Assembly: GCA_938743325.2 (NCBI GenBank)
Contig: OW568883.1
Span: 372,001 to 436,000, forward strand
DNA from: Pycnococcus provasolii
Taxonomy: Eukaryota; Chlorophyta; Pseudoscourfieldiophyceae; Pseudoscourfieldiales; Pycnococcaceae
DNA length: 64,000 nucleotides
Reading direction: 5' to 3'
Shown here: positions 53,818 through 64,000 of the stretch, piece after piece
How the letters are laid out: every line of letters starts with the position of its first letter
Position numbering within the stretch: the first letter of the stretch is position 1
Program-made: the position numbers and the translations under genes
Notes under the pieces: generated by a model
What the model was told of the DNA's origin: nothing
Seen by the model: only the letters and a program-made list of their open reading frames with translations
Databases searched by the model: none

Positions 53818-56800
53818 ATGTCCACCGCAACAATCACGAAGCAGTTCTTCCAAGACAACTTCCCCGACGCCATAAGCGCGCCTGACACGGGATTCATGGC
53901 GCTCGGCGCTGACAGCTTGGACCTTGAGCGCTGGGCACTCGACCTCGCGAAGTGTTTGCCGGAAGATGCGGACGTGAGCGCCATGACGTTCACGGAGTAC
54001 CCAACTTACAACGAACTTCTCGAATACCTCGTCGAGGAACTGCAAGACGAGGAGGAAGCCAACGAGGAGGATGACGTGCCACGAGGTGTCGGCGAAGAGA
54101 GTGACGATGAGGCGGAAGTATCCACCTCCACTCACATTCTCGCAGAGACGCAGCAGCTTCCCGACCACCAACAACACCACGCAGAGCTTGCAGACTCATC
54201 GTCGAAAAGCGTCATCTTCAAGGTCCTGCACGACTTCTTTTCGAAGGAGCTGCCTGTAGCCCTGAAGCAGCCGGACGTGCCGTTCACGGAGCTCTGCGGC
54301 GGCGAAACGCAACTCCCGTTCGCACGCTGGGCGCTGAGCCTTGGGCGAAGTCTGCAGGAGTCCAGCCTGTGCCTTCCGGTGCACACCGACGTGCTTGACG
54401 ACGTGGTCATACGTAAGTGTGCCACACTGAACCAGCTCGAACAACACCTCGAACGACTGATGGGCATCACAGACACTCGTCGCACACTCGCTCCCGCTGG
54501 CTCCGACGATCATCACAGCTCGGAGAGGCTCGAAGGAGCAGCCATGCGCGAAGCTGTGCAACGTCGTGGTGTGACCATCGCGCCAGTCGTGCTTGCGTTC
54601 GTCGACTGCGGCGTCTTTGACTACATCTGCCGCAACGAGTGGAGCACGCTTCAGATGGTGCAGTCAACACGATCCGGCTTCTGCATTCCGCATGGCGTCC
54701 TTCACGCGGGGATGCACATCATGATGAGCCTTGGGTGGATGGACACGCGATCGGGTCCTGGTGGCGAGGCGCAGTACCGTCTCACCGAAAGCTTTCCGTA
54801 CGACGACATGTTCGGCAAGGGTGCCGCGCTCGGCGCGCACACCGTAGAGGCGACATTCTTTCGCGCCAAGTACGCGGAGATGCTTCTTGCATACGCACTG
54901 CTGCTCTCGAGCATTGACGATGCACGCCTTGACTGGGCGTCGAAGCTGGCAAGCGACATGGGAACGGTGTTCCGCTGTCTCGACAATAGCGTCGTCAAGG
55001 ACAAGCGCGTCTGCAGGCCGATTGCTGGCAATCAGCTTGAGGATTTCGACATGGTCAAACACATGCGGCAGATTCGCAACCCGATCTTGCGCGAGCTCAT
55101 GCTTGGAGGTGTCGTAGTGCCGCTGCTCGTGACGCTCAAGGCTGCGTGCAAATGCTGCGCTTCTGAGACTCACATCAACGACACGACATTCGCCACGATG
55201 CTCCCGATGGCGGCGCCTGACGCGCTCGCCGTGCAGACGATGCGCAGGTTCCTTGAGGACGCTGATGCGAGCGTCTCGAGTGCCAGCAGCACCGCGCGTG
55301 CTCTCCTCGAGGAGACTGGCGTTCTTGCTCCTCGCGTGAAGTTTGGATCGGACGCGTCTCCCACAATCTTCACCGTGGAGGGCAAGGTGAGCTGGTGTCG
55401 CGCCTTCCACGCGTGCTCTGCTGTGGCAAATTTGCCACAAATCCTGCGACGCTGCTTCCTTGTGCCACCGGGATCAAAGCTGCTGAACGCAACTTCACGC
55501 AATACCCCACTGCACAAGCTCGCGTACCACATGAAGTACAGCTGTTTCTTGAAGGCATTCGGACATCACCACTGCGGTGGCGTAGATGAGATTCAAGATC
55601 GGCGATATCACATGAGATCGGCGATCGTGCAGGACGAGGACGATACTGCTCCGATGAATCTTCTGCAGCTGCGCGCGTCGGATCTGCGCACCTTCGCAAT
55701 GGAGGAGGACTGCGGCAGCTTAGCGCTGCCGTGGCTGACGAGGGCTTGCTCGAAGCCGGGCATGTTTGCACTAGACGACGATGGCGCAACCTTCGACCCC
55801 CTTGAGATGGGCCGTGGACTCGTCGCGATGATGCGTCGTGCCGCTCGCGACACGGCTGATGAAGTCCGCGCCTTGCCCGTGTTCGTGGCTATCGCACATC
55901 AGCTCGGAATCGTGGCACACGACGACGACGACGACGACGACGACAAGCCTCGTCGCGTCTACGCGCCGAGCGTTTACGACGAAGCACTGCACGGCTCCCT
56001 GCTGATGGATGCGCACACATTTTATTCCTGTGCGATGATGGCTGGCTTGTTTCCCCGCGGCCTGCACGCGGACGTGTACCCCCTTCCGACGTCGCTGTTC
56101 AGTCCACGCCCGACCGCGCACGTGTCCATGACGCGGCTCGTCACGCACAACGGGATTGCGCTGCGCATCCTGCGTCCCGACGATACCGTTCTTGTGGAGG
56201 TGACGCCGCAGCAGCACCTCGCAGCGCGACGCTTTCTCCCGGACTTTCCTCAGGACGTCACAGATTCCGCTTTCATGACGCGTGCACCCGTGCTGTCCGT
56301 GGCACGCTTCTGGGAGTACATCCACTGGGGCAAAGATGAGATGTGCACGCCGGAGGAGACTGTACGCCTACGCTACTCGAACCATCCGTCCGGGCAGTAT
56401 GGACTCGTGGATACGCAGACTGGCGAGCTGCTTGCCATGCTTTTCACCCAGCGCATCAACACGCCTTCCATGTACCTGCGCGACTTCCCGAACCAAGCGA
56501 AATGGGCGACGAAGGAAACATTCCACGTCGCGGGTGGTCGATACGTGCAGCTGCTTGACATATTCAGCGCAAAGTCGGGCGGACGAGTCGTGCGCGATGA
56601 GAAAACATCAGGCGTGGGATCTTACCTGCGCTATGTGGCCAAGATGTTGCTTGGGATGTCGCCTGACTGCGAGGGTGTTTACGCGGTAACGCGCGGCCGC
56701 GACTACTATCGGAAGGCGGCTGCAGAGGGTGTGAGTTACGCTGATTACGTGCGTCAGGTGGCATCTGGGAAGATTCGTGACACCGGCATTAACTTTCATA

Positions 56801-56898
56801 CCGATGGCGGTGCGGAGGTTGTGCGCGAGGTTCCCGACTGGCGAGCTGCGGATGAGGTGAACGACGGTTTTGGGGTGCTGATCAAGTACACAAAGTGA
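53818..56898 (+). CDS. Multidomain protein: two carrier-protein-like domains, winged-helix region, GNAT-like C-terminus
   Basis: A 1026-aa, single-exon protein. Residues about 1-75 look like an acyl/peptidyl carrier protein, with FMALGADSLDLERWALDLAK and the serine that normally takes phosphopantetheine (about residue 33). Residues about 130-220 look like a second carrier domain whose motif is FTELCGGETQLPFARWAL, i.e. the Ser is missing. From about 245, VVLAFVDCGVFDYICRNEWS and HIMMSLGWM ... YRLTESF resemble the winged-helix dimerisation part of O-methyltransferases, and a related-looking block follows (LLEETGVLAPRV, then TVEGKVSW). The C-terminus (about 830-1000) has a GNAT-like look (YGLVDTQTGELLAMLF, then YVQLLDIFSAKSGG and GVYAVTRGRDYY). 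It may be a stand-alone piece of polyketide/non-ribosomal-type chemistry. No ketosynthase or adenylation domain is in the window. Confidence 0.6.
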   Translation: MSTATITKQFFQDNFPDAISAPDTGFMALGADSLDLERWALDLAKCLPEDADVSAMTFTEYPTYNELLEYLVEELQDEEEANEEDDVPRGVGEESDDEAEVSTSTHILAETQQLPDHQQHHAELADSSSKSVIFKVLHDFFSKELPVALKQPDVPFTELCGGETQLPFARWALSLGRSLQESSLCLPVHTDVLDDVVIRKCATLNQLEQHLERLMGITDTRRTLAPAGSDDHHSSERLEGAAMREAVQRRGVTIAPVVLAFVDCGVFDYICRNEWSTLQMVQSTRSGFCIPHGVLHAGMHIMMSLGWMDTRSGPGGEAQYRLTESFPYDDMFGKGAALGAHTVEATFFRAKYAEMLLAYALLLSSIDDARLDWASKLASDMGTVFRCLDNSVVKDKRVCRPIAGNQLEDFDMVKHMRQIRNPILRELMLGGVVVPLLVTLKAACKCCASETHINDTTFATMLPMAAPDALAVQTMRRFLEDADASVSSASSTARALLEETGVLAPRVKFGSDASPTIFTVEGKVSWCRAFHACSAVANLPQILRRCFLVPPGSKLLNATSRNTPLHKLAYHMKYSCFLKAFGHHHCGGVDEIQDRRYHMRSAIVQDEDDTAPMNLLQLRASDLRTFAMEEDCGSLALPWLTRACSKPGMFALDDDGATFDPLEMGRGLVAMMRRAARDTADEVRALPVFVAIAHQLGIVAHDDDDDDDDKPRRVYAPSVYDEALHGSLLMDAHTFYSCAMMAGLFPRGLHADVYPLPTSLFSPRPTAHVSMTRLVTHNGIALRILRPDDTVLVEVTPQQHLAARRFLPDFPQDVTDSAFMTRAPVLSVARFWEYIHWGKDEMCTPEETVRLRYSNHPSGQYGLVDTQTGELLAMLFTQRINTPSMYLRDFPNQAKWATKETFHVAGGRYVQLLDIFSAKSGGRVVRDEKTSGVGSYLRYVAKMLLGMSPDCEGVYAVTRGRDYYRKAAAEGVSYADYVRQVASGKIRDTGINFHTDGGAEVVREVPDWRAADEVNDGFGVLIKYTK

Positions 56899-57082
56899 TG
56901 TGTGACTGCTGAAGGCTGATTGCTTAAGTCTCTGAAGAGAAGAAGAGAAGAAGAAGATTGTGTGTTTGTGTTTGTGTTTTTTGTGGTGGCACAAGAAAAA
57001 CGAACGCGGCACCTGTGAGGCTTTGTGTGTGACGGTTGTGTGTGTGTGACTCTTTGATGGGAAGGGAGTGCTTTTTTGGTGA

Positions 57083-58198
<1,116 letters not shown>

Positions 58199-58958
58199 GC
58201 CACCTGCCAGACTTCTTCTTAGGTGAGAGTTCCTTTTTTCAATCTTCATCTGCCGGCGCGCATAGATTTCAAGAAGATTTATATGCATCATTGCGCGACC
58301 TGCGAGTAATGACAAAACTTACGGCGGCCTGCCATCGTGGGCTCCTGTTCCAAAAAAAATATAAAACCAAATCATCAAAAGACACACATGAGTAGTCACA
58401 CATTCCTTCGCACACTCGGTCGCCCAACGACTCCGATTTGTCGACGCGCGGTACTCACTACTAACTTGCTGGAATGCATCCGGCCGCGAGCTTGCAAGAG
58501 TGCAAGTTCGCGGCCGCTGACCGCTGTTTTTGTACGTTGATTCGGGTGGTCAAGAGACCGCCCGCTCACTTGTGACGATCTGTGAATACAAACTGGTGTT
58601 ATTTTAACACCGCCTATATTCTCTCTCCAGAGCTCTCTTCCTACTTTGGTTTCGGTTTTGCTTTGTTTTGGTTGTGGAGTGTCTGTGACTCTCTCGAGCA
58701 TGGAACAAGTGGGTGGTGAGAGGCGGAGAGTGTGACGTTTTTATGTAGTACTGAGATTACCATGACAATATACTGGGGGGAAAAGTCCTGAGAACCCCGG
58801 AATTCTGAGGTTTTGAACGGGAGGTTTGGTCGAGAAAACGCCATTCTTGAGCGTGCTGGTTTCCCACTATCGGTGCTCTCCACAAGTGATAGGTACTCCC
58901 TATTGGTCCCGAACGTCCACCCTGCCAGCGCCCTCACAAGTGACATACGGGACCGGCC
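58199..58958. other. Intergenic, no gene seen
   Basis: The last 100 bp (ggtcccgaacgtccaccctg ... gggaccggccatgg) are homologous to the leader of the receptor genes at 22022 and 28149, so the second receptor copy brought its own upstream sequence. Unlike those, it has no telomere-like array. Confidence 0.55.
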
Positions 58959-60839
58959 ATGGGGTGTGCGGCATCGACGTCAACGGCGCGCAAGGAAAAA
59001 CTCTGGCCGACGACGGTGCTGCCAGTCAAGCCACCTAGGCAAGACGTCGATGATGGGAAGACTCAGGCCGAATATGCGTCCGAGTCGCCCGTCGGCCGCG
59101 CGGTGTCGCTCGCATGGCTTGCACAGTTTGTTAAGGCGCACGCCGGAACGACGCAAAGCTGGGAGGTTAACAAGGAGTTCATGGCTGAGGAGGATGGTGG
59201 TGGGAAAGATACGAGCTTGATCGTGACGTCTGATAACATAGAGATGCACCGCGATAAGCGACGCGCGGCTGAAAAAACAAAAAGTGGCAAGCCGGTTCCG
59301 GTGGAGTACCGCGACATCCCGTTCGAGCAGATGTACACGACGGATATCGTCGAGTGCTTCGTGCGTTCGCTGGCACGCAAAGAGCACATGAGCTACGCGC
59401 AAGCCGAGAATCTTCCTGTTGGCACGCCGACGTACTTCGTTTCGCACGCGTGGAACAGCCTTTTCGTCGACCTCGTGGAGAGCGTGAAAGGGGCACTCGC
59501 AGGCGCTGCTCAAGCAGATACGTACGTGTGGCTTGACATATTCGCCATCAACCAGGACGATACGGACGGCGTATTCTCGGCCATGAAAGAGCTCGACGAC
59601 GGCCGCACGCTCGCTAGTACGATAGCGACGTCTCGCGCAACGCTCGTCGTGCTGGATAAAGATCGCGTCATTCCGTTGACGAGGTTGTGGTGCCTGTACG
59701 AGATCGGGTCGACACCACCGCAGAAGCTGCAGCTCGTCACGCACGGATTCTCAGAAAAGGACGTGTCGCAGCACATTCGTAATATCGACGCGGAGACGGC
59801 GCAGTGCTTTTCACCCGCGGATAAGGAGATGATTCACGGCGAGATCACGGGAAAATTTAGGTTTGCAAGCATGCGGCACTTCACGGAGGAGCTCAAGCTG
59901 CGTTTCATGCTCCGTCCGATGAGCTACGAGTCGGATTTGCAGGCGCTGCGAGAACGTGGACAGAGCAACAAGTACCAGTTGGAGGAGCTGCGTGCACATA
60001 TGACATCGACTGGTGGACGTCTTGCATGCGTCGTTGGCGGACCAGGAGAGGGCAAGTCGAGTGTGGCTGCGGCGGCCCTCGACTTGGTTCACGCGGCTCA
60101 CTTCTGCAAGCGTGCTGACGTCAGGCGCCAGGATGTGCTTGAGATGGTGAGGTCGCTTGGCTTTCAGCTTGGTCAACGCTTTGACGTTGTTCGCGAATGC
60201 CTGATTGATCTGGAGGAAGATACCGCCGCGAAGGCGCTCGTCGACCCAGATGTCGCGGTGAACGCGCTTTTGGTGGATCCGCTGAAAAAGCTTTCTAAAA
60301 TTCAAAAGCATGCGGTGATTTTGTTGGATGCGCTCGACGAGGCGGACGATGACCGGCACATTTCCAATGCTGCAGTCGGGTTGCTTCGGCATCTCGCTCG
60401 TGATGTGCGCTCGAGTGTTTCTGTGCTTGTGACGACGCGCCCAGATGCAGATGGTGACTATCCTCGTCGACGCGTGCTGGAGCACGATTGGGAGAGCGGC
60501 ATTCGCGTGATGGAGCCTGCACAGGTTCTTGGACCGGCCCCGGTGGAAGTGGAAAAGGAGGAGAGTCGCCTTCTAGGACCCTGGGAAGAGGCGATGCGCA
60601 ACATGCAGAGCATAAAGGTGTACCAGATTGTTGCTCGCGAGTTTGTCAAGCGATACGGCACAAGTTTGGAACCACCTGCGGATGTCGATGCCGCGTATAA
60701 GCTTTGGTTTGATCGCACACCGAAGGATGACGAGGAAGTTCGTAGGCTGATTGACATTGTATTAGCTTCGCGCGAACCTCTCTCGTCGGCGCATGTTGAT
60801 AGATTGCGTTTGCGAGAGACGTGCGAGTGCCTACCTGGT
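58959..60839 (+). pseudogene. Second TIR-like/NACHT receptor, truncated before the WD40 repeats
   Basis: About 627 residues parallel to the receptor at 23701-28149, roughly nine tenths identical by eye: MGCAAS start (with a shorter linker), YFVSHAWNSLF, RLWCLYEI, Walker A GGPGEGKSS, Walker B ILLDALDEAD, VSVLVTTRPD, and on to RLRETCECLPG. Homology stops at about 60839. The frame then runs 46 codons through the start of the COG0523 gene in the wrong frame to a stop at 60977. No WD40 repeats follow in this orientation. It may be transcribed as a TIR-like/NACHT-only protein or be a relic. Confidence 0.82.
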
Positions 60840-60928
60840 TGTCTTCTCCAGCTTCGAAGAAGCAAAAGCGCGACGTCGACGAAGAAGAAGGACCACCAGG
60901 AGTGTCGTCGTCCAAGGATAACAACAAT

Positions 60929-61948
60929 ATGGTTGCGTCCGAAGGAGAAGATGCGCGCGTTCCCGTCACCATTTTGACGGGTTTCCTCGGTTCAGGGAAA
61001 ACGACGCTCCTCAACCACCTGCTCACCGCACAGCACGGGAAAAAACTTGCCGTCATTGAAAACGAGTTCGGCGAAATCGGAATCGACGACGAACTCATCA
61101 ACACCGTCGTGCAGTCAGAAGAGAATGTCATCGAGATGATGAACGGGTGCATCTGCTGCACAGTCCGCCTCGACCTTATACAAGTGCTCGGGAAACTCGC
61201 CAAGAAGGTGAAGAGCGGGAAACTGAAACTCGACGGAATCGTCATCGAAACCACCGGACTCGCCGATCCCGCACCCGTCGCTCAGACTTTCTTTGTCGAC
61301 GAAGAGGTCAAGGGATTCGCGAGACTCGACGGAATCGTCACGCTCGTCGACGCCAAGCACGTCGAGCAGCACCTCGACGAGGAGAAACCTGAAGGCGCCG
61401 AGAACGAGGCGGTGGAGCAGGTGGCGTTCGCAGACAGACTCTTGCTCAATAAGACGGATCTCGTGAGCGCCGAAGACCTCGAACGCGTCGAGAAGCGTCT
61501 GCAATCCATCAACAGCCTTGCGCCGATTGTCCGTTGCCACAAGGCGAACGTGTCTCCCGACAACGTGCTCAATATCTGCGGCTTTGACTTGAATCGCACG
61601 CTCGAGATGGACCCGGAGTTCCTCAACACGGAAGGTGAGCACGAGCACGACAGCACCGTCACGAGCGTCGCCATTTCGCAACCCGGCGACGTGGACTTGA
61701 AGTCGATCGAAGCCTGGATTGGTACACTGCTGCAAGAGAGGGGCGCCGACATTTTCCGGATGAAGGGCGTTCTATCTGTGGCAGGTTCGGAGAAAAAGTT
61801 CGTCTACCACGCCGTGCACATGACGTTCAACAGCGAATTTTCGCAGGAGTGGAAGAAGGGCGAGGAGCGTGGGAGCAAGCTCGTCTTCATTGGCAAGAAG
61901 CTAGATGACAAGGAGCTGAGGGAAAGCTTCAAGGCGTGCTTGGCCTAA
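60929..61948 (+). CDS. COG0523 (CobW/ZNG1-type) metal-chaperone GTPase
   Basis: 339 aa from the ATG at 60929. Motifs: TILTGFLGSGKTTLLNHLL (Walker A), ENEFGEIGIDD, GCICCTVR (metal-binding CxCC), ETTGLADPAPV, LLLNKTDLV (guanine specificity) and a C-terminal CobW domain ending HMTFNSEF ... RGSKLVFIGKKLD. ZNG1-type members deliver zinc to methionine aminopeptidase, and other members serve cobalt or iron enzymes. Protein-like sequence continues upstream of the ATG in frame (WLSSPASKKQKRDVDEEEG) to the junction with the NACHT fragment at about 60839 without another ATG, so the original start may have been lost when the receptor copy arrived. Confidence 0.9.
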   Translation: MVASEGEDARVPVTILTGFLGSGKTTLLNHLLTAQHGKKLAVIENEFGEIGIDDELINTVVQSEENVIEMMNGCICCTVRLDLIQVLGKLAKKVKSGKLKLDGIVIETTGLADPAPVAQTFFVDEEVKGFARLDGIVTLVDAKHVEQHLDEEKPEGAENEAVEQVAFADRLLLNKTDLVSAEDLERVEKRLQSINSLAPIVRCHKANVSPDNVLNICGFDLNRTLEMDPEFLNTEGEHEHDSTVTSVAISQPGDVDLKSIEAWIGTLLQERGADIFRMKGVLSVAGSEKKFVYHAVHMTFNSEFSQEWKKGEERGSKLVFIGKKLDDKELRESFKACLA

Positions 61949-62202
61949 CCTGGTGGTGGCGTGTCTGATGATGTTGTGCGTGATGTGGAAAGCAGGGGAG
62001 ATGGTTGATGATGATGAAGCAAATAACGAAGTAAAAGAAGTAAATAAGAATAAGACGTACGTAATAAGTTTTCACTTTGCAGGAGGAGTCCATCATAATA
62101 GATTGATGATTAGTCTTCTGCTCAGCCAATCGCTTGCGAGTGAGAAATGTTGCTATTGATGCAATAAGTGGTGTTTGTTACAGTTTACAGTCTGCAATGC
62201 GC
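61949..62202. other. Short convergent intergenic region
   Basis: 3' flanks of the COG0523 gene and of the receptor gene on the minus strand. AT-rich; no gene seen. Confidence 0.5.
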
Positions 62203-64000
62203 CTATCGTACATCCCAGACGCGAATGGTCGAGTCCCAGCCCGCGGAGACGATGCGCGCACCATCCGCGGAATACGATGCGGATGCCACCCCACTTGAAT
62301 GACCTTCCAGCATAGATAAACACGCGCCGGTCGTCGCGTCCCAGATGCGAACGGTCTTGTCGTAGCTCGCGGAGACGATGCGCGTCCCATCCGCGGAATA
62401 CGATGCAGAAAACACCGCACCAGAATGGCCTTCCAGCACAGATATACACGCGCCGGTCGTCGCGTCCCAGATGCGAACGGTCTCGTCCCCGCTCGCGGAG
62501 ACGATGCGCGTCCCATCCGCCGAATACGATGCGGAAGTCACCACACTGGAATGGCCTTTCAGCACAGATATGCACGCGCCGGTCGTCGCGTTCCAGACGC
62601 GAACGGTCTTGTCCTGACTCGCGGAGACGATGCGCGTCCCATCCGCGGAATACGAGGCGGATCTCACATAATTAGAATGGCCTTCCAGCACAGATATGCA
62701 CGCGCCGGTCGTCGCGTTCCAGACGCGAACGGTCTTGTCGTAGCTCGCGGAGACGATGCGCGTACCATCCGCGGAATACGAGGCGGAAGTCACCCAATTA
62801 GAATGGCCTTTCAGCACAGATATGCACGCGCCGGTCGTCGCGTCCCACACGCGTACACTCTTGTCGTAGCTCGCGGAGACGATGCGCGTCCCATCCACGG
62901 AATACGATGCGGAAGTCACATAATTAGAATGGCCTTCCAGCACAGATATGCACGCGCCGGTCGTCGCGTCCCAGACGCGAACGGTCTTGTCGTCGCTCGC
63001 GGAGACGATGCGCGTCCCATCCGCGGAATATGATGCGGAAGTCACCACATGAGAATGGCCTTCCAGCACAGATAGACACGCGCCGGTCGTCGCGTCCCAG
63101 ATGCGAACGGTCTCGTCCCCGCTCGCGGAGACGATGCGCGTCCCATCCGCCGAATACGATGCGGAAGTCACCACACTGGAATGGCCTTCCAGCACTGATA
63201 CACACGCGCCGGTCGTCGCGTCCCAGACGCGAATGGTCGAGTCCCAGCCCGCGGAGACGATGCGCGTCCCATCCGCGGAATACGAGGCGGAAGTCACCGC
63301 TTCAGAATGGCCTTCCAGCACAGATACACACGCGCCGGTCGTCGCGTCCCACACGCGAACGGCATTGTCCTGGCTCGCGGAGACGATGCGCGTCCCATCC
63401 GCGGAATACGATGCGGATCTCACATAATCAGAATGGCCTTTCAGCACTGATACACACGCGCCGGTCGTCGCGTTCCAGACGCGAACGGTCTTGTCAAAGC
63501 TCGCGGAGACGATGCGCGTCCCATCCGCCGAATACGATGCGGATCTCACCCAACTAGAATGGCCTTCCAGCACAGATATACACGCGCCAGTCGTCGCGTC
63601 CCAGACGCGAACGGTCTTGTCAGAGCTCGCGGAGACGATGCGCGTCCCATCTGCGGAATACGAGGCGGAATACACCCGACCAGAATGGCCCTCCAGCACA
63701 GATAAACACGCGCCAGTCGTCGCGTCCCACACGCGAACGGTCTTGTCCTCGCTCGCGGAGACGATGCGCGTACCATCCGCGGAATACGAGGCGGAAGTCA
63801 CCGCTTCAGAATGGCCTTCCAGCACAGATAGACACGCGCCCGTCGTCGCGTCCCATACGCGAACGGTCTTGTCATCGCTCGCGGAGACGATGCGCGTCCC
63901 ATCCGCGGAATACGATGCGGAAGTCACCCAACTAGAATGGCCTTTCATGTTGTTCAATATCGTAGCATCAATATCCACGCGAGCAGGTATGCAAAGGCTC
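62203..64000 (-). CDS. 3' part of another receptor: 14 WD40 repeats, runs off the right edge
   Basis: The frame is open to the window end. The residues before the first repeat (PARVDIDATILNNMKGHSS) match the same place in the receptor at 23701-28149, so the TIR-like and NACHT parts should lie beyond 64000. Fourteen WD40 units of 42 residues follow, ending STIRVWDVR. As in the other array the backbone is nearly constant (SASYSADGTRIVSAS, VRVWDATTGAC) and variation sits in the two residues after GHS, the one after the next V, and the residues around the D of SASxD. The C-terminal end is shorter than in the other receptor. Confidence 0.88.
   Translation of the reverse strand, partial: SLCIPARVDIDATILNNMKGHSSWVTSASYSADGTRIVSASDDKTVRVWDATTGACLSVLEGHSEAVTSASYSADGTRIVSASEDKTVRVWDATTGACLSVLEGHSGRVYSASYSADGTRIVSASSDKTVRVWDATTGACISVLEGHSSWVRSASYSADGTRIVSASFDKTVRVWNATTGACVSVLKGHSDYVRSASYSADGTRIVSASQDNAVRVWDATTGACVSVLEGHSEAVTSASYSADGTRIVSAGWDSTIRVWDATTGACVSVLEGHSSVVTSASYSADGTRIVSASGDETVRIWDATTGACLSVLEGHSHVVTSASYSADGTRIVSASDDKTVRVWDATTGACISVLEGHSNYVTSASYSVDGTRIVSASYDKSVRVWDATTGACISVLKGHSNWVTSASYSADGTRIVSASYDKTVRVWNATTGACISVLEGHSNYVRSASYSADGTRIVSASQDKTVRVWNATTGACISVLKGHSSVVTSASYSADGTRIVSASGDETVRIWDATTGACISVLEGHSGAVFSASYSADGTRIVSASYDKTVRIWDATTGACLSMLEGHSSGVASASYSADGARIVSAGWDSTIRVWDVR

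Noticed and set aside
62203-64000. CRISPR array
   Set aside because: The 126-bp periodicity is an in-frame WD40 coding repeat in a eukaryotic gene; no short-repeat/spacer pattern or cas genes.

Overview
The window is nuclear DNA of a unicellular eukaryote, most likely a green alga of the prasinophyte type. The evidence is as follows. Genes are dense and mostly intronless, on both strands, with very short gaps. There is a TATA-binding protein, a tubulin, HSBP1, an FtsJ methyltransferase, a PCIF1-type cap methyltransferase and a DM10 (ciliary) protein. A YbeY endoribonuclease is fused to a HAD hydrolase, an arrangement I know from land plants and green algae. Several proteins carry plastid-type N-terminal extensions. 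TGTAA, the polyadenylation signal of chlorophytes, recurs just after many stop codons. I did not identify the species.

Layout. 0-5.5 kb: a small unknown ORF, a complete Mutator-like transposon (658-3446, with terminal inverted repeats and a 9-bp target duplication), an unknown basic protein and isopentenyl phosphate kinase. 5.5-21.2 kb: saccharopine-dehydrogenase-like oxidoreductase, a calpain-fold protein with a degraded catalytic triad, two unknown proteins, a spliced DM10 gene, an FtsJ methyltransferase, the YbeY-HAD fusion, a seven-repeat RCC1/BLIP-II-like protein and TBP. 20.9-29.3 kb: a near-perfect 2.58-kb inverted duplication around a TIR-like/NACHT/WD40 receptor gene. One arm has intact TBP plus a truncated receptor; the other has the intact receptor plus a truncated TBP. 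30-41 kb: a secreted unknown, a PCIF1-like methyltransferase, a coiled-coil protein, a spliced HSBP1 gene, FolD and a large WD40 protein. 41-53 kb: a foldback element, an atypical kinase, a secreted DUF5695-like protein, an LMW-phosphatase-like protein without its cysteine, a WD40 protein and a RING protein. 53-64 kb: an unusual carrier-protein/winged-helix/GNAT multidomain protein, a 5'-truncated beta-tubulin, a second truncated NACHT gene abutting a COG0523 GTPase, and the 3' part of another receptor with 14 WD40 repeats running off the right edge.

The most striking content is the receptor family: a putative myristoylation signal, a TIR-like domain, a NACHT P-loop NTPase and two arrays of exactly 14 WD40 repeats. 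The backbone of the repeats is almost invariant, while a few surface positions vary strongly. That pattern resembles the fungal HET-E/HNWD incompatibility receptors and suggests a repeat-diversifying self/non-self or immune recognition system in an alga. A second signal is that short TTAGGG arrays lie 51-151 bp upstream of about ten start codons, as if telomere-type repeats serve as promoter elements.
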